DNA from: Hybos culiciformis
Taxonomy: Eukaryota > Arthropoda > Insecta > Diptera > Hybotidae
Length of the DNA: 64,000 nt
NCBI GenBank assembly: GCA_964007475.1
Contig: OZ023273.1
Coordinates: 77,661,737 to 77,725,736, forward strand
Direction of reading: 5' to 3'
Shown: one piece after another, positions 22,128 to 32,471 of the stretch
Position numbering within the stretch: position 1 is the first letter of the stretch
Layout: each line of letters begins with the position of its first letter
Translations under genes and position numbers: made by a program
Notes under the pieces: model-generated
What the model was told of the DNA's origin: nothing
Database searches by the model: none
The model's input: the letters and a program-made list of their open reading frames with translations, nothing else

Positions 22128-23867
22128 CATATGCGGACGACCTAGCGATTCTCATCTCTGGGAAGTTCCTACCCACGATTAGCGAATTAATGGAACGGGC
22201 TCTTGGAATAGTTACGAGGTGGGCCAAAGGGTGTGGCCTGAACGTAAATCCTAGCAAAACAGAGCTGATGCTGTTCACAACCAAAACTAAAATACCTTGT
22301 TTTACCTTACCCAAGTTGGAAGGTAAAACACTAAACTTAGCCACTAGGGTCAAGTACCTGGGAATAGTACTAGATCCTAAACTGAACTGGAAATTTAGCA
22401 TAGAAGAGAGGATTAAAAAGGCATGTGTAGCCTTTTATTCCTGCAAGCGTATGATTGGGAAAAAGTGGGGGCTAAAACCTCACATGGTCCTATGGATGTA
22501 CTCAGCAGTAGTACGCCCTATTCTTACGTATGGATCACTGGTCTGGTGGCCAGCTGTAGATAGGGCGTATGTCCAAACGAAATTAGGCAGACTTCAGCGT
22601 AGTGCATGTGTGAGCATCACAGGGGCACTCAGATCAGCGCCTACAGATGCACTTAATGTATTTCTGAATCTTCTGCCTCTTGACATTTATGTCAAATATT
22701 TAGCTTCATGTAGTGCAGTCAGACTCCGAGAAAGCGGAAACTGGCTAACGAAACCGTACGGCCACAGCAGAATCCTTGGCGAGATTGCTAGGAAAGTGGC
22801 GTATACTGAAACAGACTATTCCATTCCTATGATAGAGCTCGAAAAGTTTATTAAAATAATAATACCTACGAGAAGGGAATGGAGGGCAACTAATATTCTA
22901 GAGGAAATCGACCTGGCAATCTTCACGGATGGTTCAAAGATGGACTGTGGTGTGGGGGCAGGTGTGTATTCCGAAGCAATTAATGTAGCTCAAAGTTACA
23001 GGCTTCCAGACAGATCAAGTATTTTCCAGGCGGAAATACTGGCGATTTGGAAGGCATGCTGCCTAGTAGGTGACATAGGACCTAACGTTCACAAGGTGGC
23101 AATTGTCTCTGACAGTCAAGCGGCTATTATGGCTCTTAACTCACCAGTCGTATTCTCCAAGCTGGTACGAAAATGCTCAGAGGAGCTTTCTCAGCTAGCT
23201 GGTAGATACGAAGTTTACCTCCATTGGGTCCCTGGACATAGCGATATCCAGGGCAACGAGCGAGCGGATGAATTGGCAAAGGAAGGTTCAAAGTTGGACG
23301 AATCCATGTCTGAGCTGGTTCACCCAGCTTTAAGTACGGTAAAAAGGGATATTTACCAGTACTTCTTATCCCAAGCTAATAGTAGGTGGAGGGCGCTACC
23401 TACCTGCAACACGGCCAAGAAAACATGGCCGAGTTATGACAAAAAAAGAACGCAGGAAATTCTGAAAATGTCTCGCAAAGACATTTCCAGAATAACGGCT
23501 ATTTATACGGGACACTGGGCAGTTGGAGTACACGCTGCCAGATTAGGTATTCCCTTCAACCGGTCATGCCGCAGTTGTGGTATTGAAAGCGAAAAAGAGA
23601 CATTAGTCCATTTTATCTGCAAATGCCCGGCGCTTGCAAGCTCGAGAAATAGCACACTAGGGGGACTTATCTTTGAGGATGTAGATGTGCTAACCCTAGC
23701 CAAACCCAGAGATGTGGTGAAATTTTTAAACACCACGGGGTGGATCTAGCTTTTCTTAACGCCGTTAGGCTTTGGTTAACGAGTAAGTGGTAGCAAAATG
23801 GTGCGAAAGCGCTAATTGGGGGCTCTTCAGGTAGAGGGGCTCCGCCACTATAACCAACCAACCAACC
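22128..23867 (+). mobile_element. 5'-truncated RNase H-bearing LINE inserted in gypsy RT
   Basis: 1.74 kb plus-strand insertion flanked by TAAACCG on both sides. It starts at the Tyr of the RT Y-A-D-D box and ends with a CCAACCAACCAACC tail instead of poly(A). Base composition (near 45-50% GC in the coding part) is clearly higher than the surroundings, pointing to a recent arrival. Confidence 0.92.
22129..23749 (+). CDS. LINE pol C-terminal part: RT palm end, thumb, RNase H, zinc-knuckle-like end
   Basis: Open without stops from YADDLAILISGK (22129) to WI-stop at 23747-23749. The RT end shows RWAKGCGLNVNPSKTELMLF and VKYLGIVLDPKLNWK. RNase H has all expected acids: IFTDGSKMDCGVG, FQAEILAIWKA, IVSDSQAAIMAL and HWVPGHSDIQGNERADELAK. 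The C-terminal CRSCGIESEKETLVHFICKC is the Cys/His cluster common to I/LOA/R1-group LINEs. The first 60-70% of pol (endonuclease and most of RT) is missing through 5' truncation. Any translated start, for example Met at 22190, would be accidental. Non-functional but nearly undamaged. Confidence 0.93.
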
Positions 23868-24808
23868 TAAACCGAATGGAAGAACTTTCCATCTAAACGA
23901 ACCTTTGTCTGTGCTAAAAGATGTTATATCTCGCGAGTTTTCATTAAGTGGAACTTGATAAAATCCCGAGTAAAGGTCCAGTACAGTAAAAAAATTTGGT
24001 TTTCCTAAATTTTCTAATATGTCTTCTATTCTTGGCAGTGGATATTTATCTGCAATTAATTTTTTAATAATTTATTGACTTGATCGTCGATTTCCTGTTT
24101 TTGGGAATATGGAAGTCTATAATTCTTCACATATACCGGAGTATTGTTATCTATTCTTAAATTTTGTGTATAGAAATTGTTTGTTGTCATTTTATCATCT
24201 TTCATATGGAAAATATTACTATATTGTTCACACAGATTTAATAATTTTTCTTGGTATTGCGGTTTGGTATTTTTAGATATTATTTGAAGCAATTCTTTTG
24301 TTCTATTTTGATTTTTATTTGTGTCAATTCTTAGGATGTTAAAATTTGAAAGAGGTTCTGATTTAAGTGAAGTGTTTTTAGGAATTATTCGAATTTTATC
24401 TGATAAATTTAAAACTTTAATTAAAGGAGTTTTTGAAGAAACTATCGTACGTGGAATGAAAATATCAGGTGCGATTTCTTGATCAAGCACTACACAAGGA
24501 GAATCTTTTGGAAGAATAAAAGTACGAATGACTTCACATCTAGAAGGTAAAACAATTGAATTTTCACTAGGGTTTTCTAAAATTGGAATTGAAAAAGAAT
24601 AAGAATTATTGTTAAGTGTTAATTGCATAGAATCATAATTTATTTGACACTTATAAAATTTGAGAAAGTCTTTGCCTAAAATACCATCCGAAGGGATATT
24701 AAATTCGTCTGGAACTACGTGTAGTAAACAAGATAAAATTGTATGTTTAAAATGAAAGTTGACGTTGATTGTACCTAAACTTTTTATAGAATTTTGCGTA
24801 ATTCCCAA
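23868..24808 (-). pseudogene. Gypsy protease end and RT start
   Basis: The open frame 24808-24056 reads FNIPSDGILGKDFLKFYKCQ (end of the retropepsin domain), a linker, then ENTPVYVKNYRLP-like text (NNTPVYVKNYRLPYSQKQEI) at the RT start. At about 24060 a run of six A joins it out of frame to KLIADKYPLPRIEDILENLG and FFTVLDLYSGFYQVPL. About 40 RT residues (DIIEPSQ to RLVNK) are therefore deleted here but are present in the displaced block at 21730-21600. Confidence 0.85.
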
Positions 24809-25226
24809 AATGCTTATAATATTGTTAGAATTTATATTATTTTGTAAGTTAAAATTTGAATCGATTGATGAAATTTTTATTAGCGAAATATCTGCTTGAG
24901 TATCGACTAAAAATGTTGAGCCTTGAAAATTTAATTTAGAATTTAAAATAATGAAATCAGAGAAATTTGGATTTACGTTAAAAACACTTTTTGTAGTTAC
25001 TTTAGATTTATTATTTAAATTTGGATAATATTTAGGAAAATTTTTATTTTCTTTTGAAAGATTTGTATTTAGCTTAGCATTTGGTCTTAAATTAGAGTTA
25101 TAAAAAATTTTCGTTGTATTCGGGTTTGAATGTGAGTTAGTATTAGATTGTGAACTAGGATAAATGTAATGTGTATTAAAATTAGCGTTATTATTTAATT
25201 TTGATGTAAACGCATTTAATCTTGTT
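24809..25226 (-). CDS. Gypsy pol start and protease active site
   Basis: In frame upstream of 24808 with no stop: TRLNAFTSKLNNNANFN near 25220, an Asn/Lys-rich linker, and STFLVDTQADISLIK at about 24925-24885, where retropepsins carry D-T/S-G. Here the third position is Gln (D-T-Q-A). The frame is -1 relative to gag and overlaps its end. No ATG, as expected for a frameshift-made Gag-Pol. Confidence 0.75.
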
Positions 25227-26475
25227 CCCCCTGGCCGTTTTGGGGGGCCTGGTCGTTTCCCGCATATCGTACGTAATTATTTTGATTGAAATTTCCTCTA
25301 TTACCACGATTATTATTAAAGTTACCTCTGTTATTATTAAAATTTCCGCGATTATTATTGAAATTTCCTCGGTTATTGTTCAAATTATTTCTATAATTAT
25401 TATTTTGAAAATTGTTATTTAAGAATCTTTGATTTTGTTGTCTGAAATTTCCCCTATTATAATTTCCACGAAAATTGTTATTGGAACGATTTCCATAAGA
25501 ATTTCTAAACGAATTATTATTTTTTGTTCTAAACGACAGAACCTGTTTTTCTTGCGATTGTAAATCTATTTCTATTAAAATTTTTGATACTACTTCTTTA
25601 GGATCTTTAAATTGGGTCGATGATAAAACAGCTTTGGTCAGATCAGATCTTGCATTATTTCTGCACATTTCGACTGTTTTTTCAATACAAATTTCTTTAG
25701 CTTTTTGTGTTGGAATACCTTCTAACACAAGTGAACGACGAAAAGCTTCAGCCAATTCGTTAGCTTTTTCTGAAAAATTTTGTAATGTGTTCCTATCCGT
25801 TCTCAAAGCTTTTATTTTTCCTTCTATAATTTTAGAACTTTCTGGTTTTATTGAATTATTAAGATCTTGTTTAATAAGTTCTACCGTATTAGAATCATCG
25901 GCTATAGCTTCGCGAGCTGTTCCGTCAAGCTTTGATAAAATAAAATGAGCTAACAAATTTTTTAAGTCTTCTGTCTCTGCTAGTGTGTCTAACAAATTTA
26001 TTGAGTCGATAAAAGATTTAAGTGATAGTGGATCACCACTATAATTTCTATTTATTTGTGAAGTAGCTAAACGCAAAAATTCAGGATTAGAAAGAGCCAT
26101 TTTGTCAAGAGTATCGTCAAAGTTTTCTTCAGAACTATCTGATTCTATTATATTTTGTTCTTTTTCGATTTGATTTATTTTGATCGGTATTAGAATATCT
26201 TTTGGAATTAGATCTGCGCACTTTAATAGTTTGAAGCTCTTTTGTAACTTATCGTAACAATAATGACAATCTTTAGCTAATATTAGATGTTGTTCTTCGA
26301 ATGTAATACAAGCTTGAAGAACTGTATGTACGTAGATGTTATATGTTTCTTCAATATTTAATTTAATTGCTTGTAATGTTTCTAAATTTTTTGGTTTACG
26401 GTCTTTCTGAATGCGTTTGTAAGCTTTACGAAAATTATCTTTAGCTGTTTGAATTTCGAGATGAGCTTCATCCAT
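25216..26475 (-). CDS. Gypsy Gag, 17.6/297 type
   Basis: 419 codons starting at ATG 26475 (MDEAHLEIQTAKDNFRKAYK); the frame is open 30 codons further upstream but that part reads into LINE sequence. N-terminal third is helical with Cys/His scattered; the middle has the retrotransposon capsid signature (LSLKSFIDSINLLDTLAETE, FILSKLDGTAREAI, KIEGKIKALRTDRNTLQNF-like). From residue 330 on it is Asn/Arg/Gly-rich, with four near-perfect NNNRGNF repeats, and there is no CCHC knuckle; the RGG-like tail presumably binds RNA instead. The Gag packages element RNA into cytoplasmic particles. Fully open. Confidence 0.88.
   Translation of the reverse strand: MDEAHLEIQTAKDNFRKAYKRIQKDRKPKNLETLQAIKLNIEETYNIYVHTVLQACITFEEQHLILAKDCHYCYDKLQKSFKLLKCADLIPKDILIPIKINQIEKEQNIIESDSSEENFDDTLDKMALSNPEFLRLATSQINRNYSGDPLSLKSFIDSINLLDTLAETEDLKNLLAHFILSKLDGTAREAIADDSNTVELIKQDLNNSIKPESSKIIEGKIKALRTDRNTLQNFSEKANELAEAFRRSLVLEGIPTQKAKEICIEKTVEMCRNNARSDLTKAVLSSTQFKDPKEVVSKILIEIDLQSQEKQVLSFRTKNNNSFRNSYGNRSNNNFRGNYNRGNFRQQNQRFLNNNFQNNNYRNNLNNNRGNFNNNRGNFNNNRGNFNNNRGNRGNFNQNNYVRYAGNDQAPQNGQGEQD
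25225..25234 (-). promoter_or_regulatory. Probable -1 frameshift site between gag and pol
   Basis: Minus strand CAGGGGGAACAAG: gag reads CAG GGG GAA and stops five codons later, and pol is the -1 frame (GGA ACA AGA). The G5-A2 run could allow slippage. Inferred from frame relations only. Confidence 0.45.
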
Positions 26476-26526
26476 AAAAAAAAATTTGGAAATAAAAAAA
26501 ATTGCGGAGTGGTTACCTTTATTGAA

Positions 26527-26570
26527 AATAAGAGTTTTAACAAGGTAAAATAAGAGTTTTAACAAGGTAT
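26527..26570. repeat. 22-bp direct duplication at gypsy/LINE junction
   Basis: AAGAGTTTTAACAAGGTA occurs at 26530 and again 22 bp on. It encodes the LINE residues YLVKTLI in both copies, so it looks like a duplication of LINE sequence at the breakpoint between the LINE fragment and the gypsy 5' end. Confidence 0.75.
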
Positions 26571-26975
26571 GTTATACTATTAATATGAGCTTCGCTTTTT
26601 TTACCTGAAAAGAATTTGATTAGATTAAGTCTGCTAGTTAAAGAATTTTTTAATTGTTCAATGTGACTTCTCCAGCTGTATTTATTATGTAAAATTAAAC
26701 CTAAGATTCTAAGATTTTTTACTTTTTCAATTTGTACATTATTAATAGAAAAATTAATATTATTACACAATTTTTTATTGCAAATATGTAAGTGTTTGCA
26801 TTTATTATATGAAATAAGCGAGCCTGAGGATTTCGGCTATACGGAAATTTCTTGAAATATTTTTGAAATGATGTGTTTAATTTTTTGAAGGTTATGAATT
26901 TTGAAAATAATATTAAGGTCGTCAGCGTATATATTATGCTTTATGGTTGAATTGTATTTACTTATAATTAAGCAC
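26537..26975 (-). pseudogene. LINE RT fragment, 3' half
   Basis: Minus strand: NTILYADDLNIIFKIHNLQK (RT block C, about 26940-26880), then KVKNLRILGLILHNKYSWRS and RLNLIKFFSG (thumb). It is cut at the left by the gypsy gag side and at the right by an inverted fragment of the same kind of RT. Confidence 0.75.
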
Positions 26976-26977
26976 TT

Positions 26978-27214
26978 TTGCATCTAGATCATTTTATAAC
27001 TAACAGCCTGGCTACCAAAAACCATATTTCAGTGCTAACTATAGATTTTGAAAGGGCTTTCGACAGAATTGGCATGCACATAATTTGTGAGCAACTAATT
27101 TCGTGGGGGATAGGTCCTAAAATTCTTAATTATGTAAAAAAAAAATTTCGAGCCAGAGTAAATATTTATTACTCCAATACTTTTAATCTGATGAATGGAA
27201 GATTTGTTAAGTAA
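26978..27214 (+). pseudogene. LINE RT fragment, 5' half, inverted
   Basis: Plus strand: LATKNHISVLTIDFERAFDR (RT block A with Asp), then IGPKILNYVKKKF and VNIYYSNTFNLMNG (just before block B). It precedes the 26975-26537 segment in protein order but is in the opposite orientation. Confidence 0.75.
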
Positions 27215-27303
27215 GGTTAGATGGTAGAAAAAGGACTAATTAATTTTGTAGGCAAATTAAGAAAATTTAATAACGAAAGTAATAACTTGGAAATCGACAA
27301 AAG

Positions 27304-27393
27304 CAGTGGTGGGATTCAAAACATTTAACAACCGGTTCGCATCCCGTAAAAAAAAAATTATACAATTTTTTTTATGGTTTCGAATGCTCTAAA
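27304..27393. mobile_element. hAT-like MITE end, running into the gap
   Basis: CAGTGGTGGGATTCAAAACA then CCGGTTCGCATCCCGT is the terminus of the MITE at 34957-35605 in reverse. It breaks at the N run. Confidence 0.7.
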
Positions 27394-27593
27394 NNNNNNN
27401 NNNNNNNNNNNNNNNNNNNNNNNNNNNNNNNNNNNNNNNNNNNNNNNNNNNNNNNNNNNNNNNNNNNNNNNNNNNNNNNNNNNNNNNNNNNNNNNNNNNN
27501 NNNNNNNNNNNNNNNNNNNNNNNNNNNNNNNNNNNNNNNNNNNNNNNNNNNNNNNNNNNNNNNNNNNNNNNNNNNNNNNNNNNNNNNNNNNNN
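27394..27593. other. Assembly gap, exactly 200 N
   Basis: A round-number run of unknown bases, probably a fixed-size scaffold placeholder, so the true distance is unknown. Confidence 0.98.
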
Positions 27594-28029
27594 TTTGGTT
27601 TTTTTTCAATTAGATTAAATTTAAAAATTTACCAACTTTCTATCATATATATAAATATATAGATATATATTTATTGTATGTATATATATATAACACAAAA
27701 AACATGTAATTCCATCGTAATCGGACCAAAATATTTGAATATATTTTAATTATTTATTTTAAAATTTAATAAAAGTCAACTGAAAATCGGTTTTAACAAA
27801 TATTTAGCATATAGCATGCTCTGAAATTATGCAAAATATTTTTGATTTTAAGAGAATAGTCACATGCAGTAAAGTTTTAAAAGAGTAAAGTAATTGTTAC
27901 AGAAAGTTAAAAAAAGAAAATTTAATTAGCGCACGGTTCAAAAATTTTTTACTTAAAGCATATTTTATTTACTTCTTACCCCAGCGTAATATTTACACAT
28001 ACACAGTAAGTTAATTTATATTATTTGGG
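27594..28029. other. AT-rich, nothing recognised
   Basis: Contains a TATATA-rich stretch (27643-27692). No coding, no terminal repeat recognised. May hold the far part of the MITE entering the gap. Confidence 0.5.
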
Positions 28030-28297
28030 TTGGGGTCTTAATTCTGTATTGCATAATTCTGTATACCAAAATTCTGTTTAGCAAAATTATGTATTAACAA
28101 AATTCTGTATTGCATAATTCTGTATAGACAAAATTCTGTTAGATAAAATACTGTATTGTAAAATAATGTACCGCAAAATTCTGATTACAAAATTCTGTAT
28201 GCAAAATTCTGTATTGCAATATTCTGTATTGGAAAAATAAAATAAAAAATTATGCGCGCGCGCGCATAATTTTTTATTTTATTTTTCCAATACAGAA
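28030..28297. repeat. Keyword repeat AAAATTCTGTATTGC ending in a palindrome
   Basis: About thirteen variants of AAAATTCTGTATTGC or ATAATTCTGTATTGC spaced 14-24 bp apart in the same orientation, closed by the palindrome at 28222-28297, which turns the last keyword round. Confidence 0.85.
28222..28297. repeat. 76-bp perfect palindrome, no spacer
   Basis: Two 38-bp arms, mismatch-free, meeting between 28259 and 28260 in a GCGCGCGCGC core. Outer arms are AT-rich with TTCTGTATTGG at the rim. Confidence 0.95.
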
Positions 28298-28401
28298 ATT
28301 CTTTACGTATATTTTTTTGTATAAACTGTTGAAAACTAAACTTGAATTCAATACTGAGAGCTTTCCAAGGAGTCAAAACAATGTACGGACTTGGCATAGA
28401 C

Positions 28402-29070
28402 CAGGCCTGGCCATCCTTTTTGTACTAAAGTTTGACTTTTTTTAATCCAACTACATCGAGATCTACCCATATACAAAAAAATTTTATTGGTATAACTTGA
28501 GTTTATTTCATTTCAATTTAAAATAAGAAAAAATTGACACAAAACAAGTCAAAACAAAATGTAAATTATCAATTAAAAAATTTATCAATTAAAAAATATA
28601 ACTTTATTTAAAATTAAATAAAAATATAACTTCATTCATCGTGATAATGGTAGATTTTAGTTTTCTTTGCAACGCTCACGATTAGGGCTGGGAAAAGTTA
28701 AAAAAAACTTTGTACAGAAACAATAAAACAAGTAATTCAAAATTTAAATAATATAATTACCAAAATAATAATAAGTAGTTGGTCACGTGAATTCTAAATC
28801 GAAACTAAAAAAATCAAACAAATTTGAGTTAAATTCAAATAAATCGCTAGAATTCAGTAATTTTGAAGTTTTCTCATACTTAAAATAGGCAAGTAAAATA
28901 AAATTTAAAATAAGTTACCTAAGAGTCTGTTCACTTATTAGCAATTATTTAAAAAAATTTGGGTTCACAAAATTTTTTTTTTTTATCATTTTTAGTCTAT
29001 AGTATAAGATCGACCCAAATTCGTGTCGAGATCGACTGGTAGATCGCGATCGCCTGGTTGGGCAGCCCTG
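28402..29070. mobile_element. hAT-like MITE, intact copy (669 bp)
   Basis: Ends CAGGCCTGGCCATCC and, reversed, CAGGGCTGCCCAACC, which fits hAT termini. Subterminal GAGATCTACCC and GCGATCTACCAG are also paired. No coding. This is the reference for the split copy at 11652-11974 and 18152-18477. No convincing 8-bp target duplication. Confidence 0.8.
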
Positions 29071-29096
29071 GTAAACGTCATTCAGGGTAGTACAAA

Positions 29097-32000
29097 TTGA
29101 TGAGTAATCTAAAAAATGAATTAATTATTTCGAAATGCCAAATGGAAAAGGCTAAACTAGGAGAAAGATTCAATAAAAAAAAAGTCGCGAAACAATCAAA
29201 AATAATTAAAAGAATTATGAAGAAAAGGACAAAATTAGAAAATTACGAGTTTCTTAAATTAATTGCAACGCATTTGTCTTTATAAAAAAAAACAAAATTT
29301 GTTATATATAAAAAAAAGTTTTTTTTTTAATAGTAGATGGATTTAATTAGCAATATAATAATTTGATTTTTATTGTTTACAAGCTACGTGATTAACATGA
29401 TTATACATTTATCCAACAACAATAATTATCTCCTTTTTTAGATTTTACTCCTACTTCGGAAATATTAGAAAACGTAAATTTGAGTCTTGATTATAGTGAT
29501 CCTGCAACTTGGTCAAATTCACATGACTTACGTTCTGATCGTTTGAGACAAATTTTGGTTGAACACGGACCAGAACAAATTCAAGAATTTGATTTTCCTT
29601 AAAATGACAGCCATAGTAAATTTTCAGAAAAATTTTATAGAAGGAGACTTGCAAATGGAGAAGAAATGCGGCGTCATTGGCTACAGTATTCCAAAACAAC
29701 TGATTCGGCATTCTGCTTTTGTTGCAAAGTTTTTGATAATAACCAGCGTGTAATACAGCTCTCCGATAAAGGATCAAGCGATTGGAAAAACATGTCTGTA
29801 ATCTTAGAGAGGCATGAGAAAAATAAGAATCATTTAATTAATTTTCAGAACTGGAAGGAGCTAGAAATGCGTTTAAAAAAGAATGAAACTATTGATCAGG
29901 ATAGTTTGCGTCACATAAAACAAGAAGAAAGGCACTGGCAAAAAGTCTTAGAACGTCTTATATGTCTATGAACGTCTTATATGTCTATTGCGAAATGCAA
30001 TATATGTCTATATTGCATTTCGCGGAAGCAATGAAAAATTGTATTCTCCTGGAAATGGAAATTTCCTTAGCTTTGTAGAATATTTGGCTTCTTTTGATTC
30101 AATTATAGGTGAACATCTTCGCAGAATAAAGAACAATAAAACCCAAGTTCATTATTTGGGAAAATATATACAGAATCAGTTAATACAACTTTTATGTAAG
30201 ACTATTAAAACAAAAATTTTGCATTCGATTTCCACGGCTAAATATTTTTCAATAATCCTAGATTGCACACCAGACGTTATACGGTGTTTACACCAAGGGA
30301 TTAAAAGCGGATTGGAACAAATCCTAGGATCTTTCTCTGATTGAAACTCGCATTTTCATATAAAAATTTTTCTCGGATTGCAAGTTGGATTGTCCAATCC
30401 GAGAAAAATTTCAGGGATGAATTGAAATAAATTGGAATAAAACATAGCATAATTTACTAAATATCATTGTGGCAAAATAAACGAAGTTGTGTTTGTATGA
30501 AAATTTGTGACAAGTGACAATTTGATGTGTCAATTGTAATAAAAAATATTTTTATTGACAAAACAAAAATCAAAACATTTTAAAATTTTGGAGAAAAATT
30601 AATTTTTTTTTTTTTTAAATTAATGTTTAACATTATTTGAGTAGAAAAGAAAACTTTATTTTTTTTTATTATTTATTTTAGAATTTTAGGTAGGTATTTT
30701 ATCATTAATTTTATCAATTTTTCATTTGTAAATTTTTTATACAACTTTAATTTTTTTTAATGTCAAATAAGTCCCACTTTTTTTGGTGTAAACGTACGTT
30801 TTGAATCATAGGATTAAAGTAGGATTTAACTATGATTCCATTTTGGTGGAAACAAGGTATTAGCCATACTGAGCAAATGACGTTGATTATTCGTTTTGTC
30901 CATACAAATACAGAAAATTGTGATTTAGATCCCATATGCATAAGAGAACATTTTTTGGGATTTGTGAAACTAACAGATACAACTGGCGCTGGTATGACCG
31001 ATAAAATCGTTCAGATGTTAGCAGATATGTCATTACGAATTGAGAATTTGCGTGGCCAAGGATACGATAATGGTAGCAATATGAAAGGGAAAGAAAATGG
31101 CGTGCAACGGCGAATTCTGAATCTTAATCCACGAGCATTATTTGTTCCTTGTTCTGCGCATTCATTGAATCTCGTTGTTAATGACGCTGTAAGCTGTTGT
31201 TTGGATGCTACATCATTTTTTATGTTAGTGCAACGAATATACGTGTATTTTTCTGCTTCAACACGACGATGGGAAGCTTTAAAGCGTCATGTTTCAAACT
31301 TGACAGTGAAGCCATTGAGCGATACAAGATGAGAGAGCCGAATCGATGCCCTTAAACCTCTACGCTATCAGCTGAGTGAAGTTATTGATGTACTTATTGA
31401 TATTTTTCAAGATTCTTCTCAAACCGGAGCTTCTGGTAATACTTCACGTATAGAAGCAGAGGGGCTTGTAAAATTTATTTCGAATTTCGAGTTTGTAGTT
31501 TCTGTTATTATTTGGTGATATTCTTTTCAACATTAATATTACAAGTAAACAACTTCAATCTAAGAAAATTAATGTTCAAGATGCTATTAAGCTATTGGAA
31601 GAAACCAAAAAATTTCTATCAAACTCCCGAAATGATAAAGGGTTTGGAAGAATATTGGTAGATGCACGCGAACTTGCTGAAGAATCAGAAATTCTCCCAA
31701 TCTTTAAACCAGCTAAGCGTATCAGAAAAAAAAAAAAAAAACAGTTCGAATATGAAGCCAACGATAAGCCCATTCAGGACTCAAAAGAAAAATTTAAGAT
31801 CAGCTTTTACTTCGCAGTTTTGGATAGAGCTTTAAAATCTGTTGAGCAAAGATTCACCCAAATGTCAACGATAAATTCAACATTTGGATTCCTATACAAC
31901 ATATATAATTTGCAATTTATTTCGTCGAAGAAAATATTAGACGATTGTCTTAAACTGGAAAAATTCTAAAGATATTGATGGTGCTGATTTATTGAACGAA

Positions 32001-32471
32001 TTGATATTTATAGCTAGACATATTCCGGAAAACTTATTACCAGAAGATGTACTTAATTATATTTGTAAAAATAATATAGTGGACTAGTGGACAGCGTTCC
32101 AAATATATTTGTTGCTTTGCGAATTTTATTAACTCTACCAGTTTCTGTAGCAAGCGGTGAACGAAGCTTTTCGAAGCTTAAACAAAGCAAAACTTATTTA
32201 AGATCTACAATGTCACAAGAACGGCTTGTGGGATTAGCAATGATGTCAATAGAACATGAAATCGCGCGTGATATGGACACGAAGTTGTTTCTTGAAGATT
32301 TTGCGAAAATGAAAGCACGAAAAATTAAATTTTAAATTGTTTTTCTTTTTATATATTCTTTTTATATCTTTACTTGTTATATTTATTGAGGCATTATTGG
32401 GTATGTTTCTTAACTAGAGGCGCCATGTTTTTAGTTGGCCTAGGGCGCCAAATACTCTAGCGCCGGCCCTG
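29097..32471 (+). pseudogene. ZMYM1-like hAT transposase, decayed
   Basis: Plus-strand remnant of a TTF-finger/DUF4371 hAT transposase. Possible first exon 29097-29282 (Lys-rich), then after the acceptor TTTTTTAG near 29441: DPATWSNSHDLRSD, WLQYSKTTDSAFCFCCKVFD (TTF finger), DSLRHIKQEERHWQKVLERL, FLSFVEYLASFDSIIGEHL, YFSIILDCTPDV; then, beyond the MITE 30280-30859, SHTEQMTLIIRFVH, LRGQGYDNGSNMKGKENGVQ (catalytic region), VPCSAHSLNLVVNDA; then RIDALKPLRYQL, INVQDAIKLLEETK; and the dimerisation end SVASGERSFSKLKQSKTYLR at 32087-32335. The 3' terminus is CAGGGCCGGCGCTAGAG read in reverse at 32455-32471. Several frameshifts and stops (for example 29600, 31332, 31515, 31968). Confidence 0.88.
30280..30859. 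mobile_element. PIF/Harbinger-like MITE with TTA target duplication
   Basis: 580 bp inside the transposase above. Left terminus TACGGTGTTTACACCAA; right terminus reversed TACCTTGTTTCCACCAA (14 of 17 match). TTA flanks it at 30277-30279 and 30860-30862. Removing the MITE and one TTA joins the host frame as CCA GAC GTT AGC CAT, so the insertion is exact. A second, internal GTTTACACCAAAAAAAG motif near 30776-30793 repeats the terminus. Confidence 0.9.

Larger units (their letters stand above)
18957..26475 (-). mobile_element. 17.6/297-type Ty3/gypsy element, rearranged and 5'-truncated
   Basis: Minus-strand order: gag (26475-25216), protease and RT start (about 25200-23868), RT second half (22127-21730), a displaced RT first half (21730-21300), RNase H (about 21290-20570), integrase (20339-19441), polypurine tract and LTR start (19085-18957). 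No env frame. No 5' LTR or primer-binding site is present to the right; LINE sequence starts about 60 bp upstream of the gag ATG. A LINE is nested at 22128-23867. Not functional. Confidence 0.9.

Noticed and set aside
25222..25948. Plus-strand Ile-rich frames
   Set aside because: Antisense shadows of the Asn/Arg-rich Gag C-terminus and capsid.
28030..28230. Possible CRISPR-like array of regular repeats
   Set aside because: Repeats are degenerate, spacing varies from 14 to 24 bp, spacers are not unique protospacer-sized, and the context is eukaryotic.
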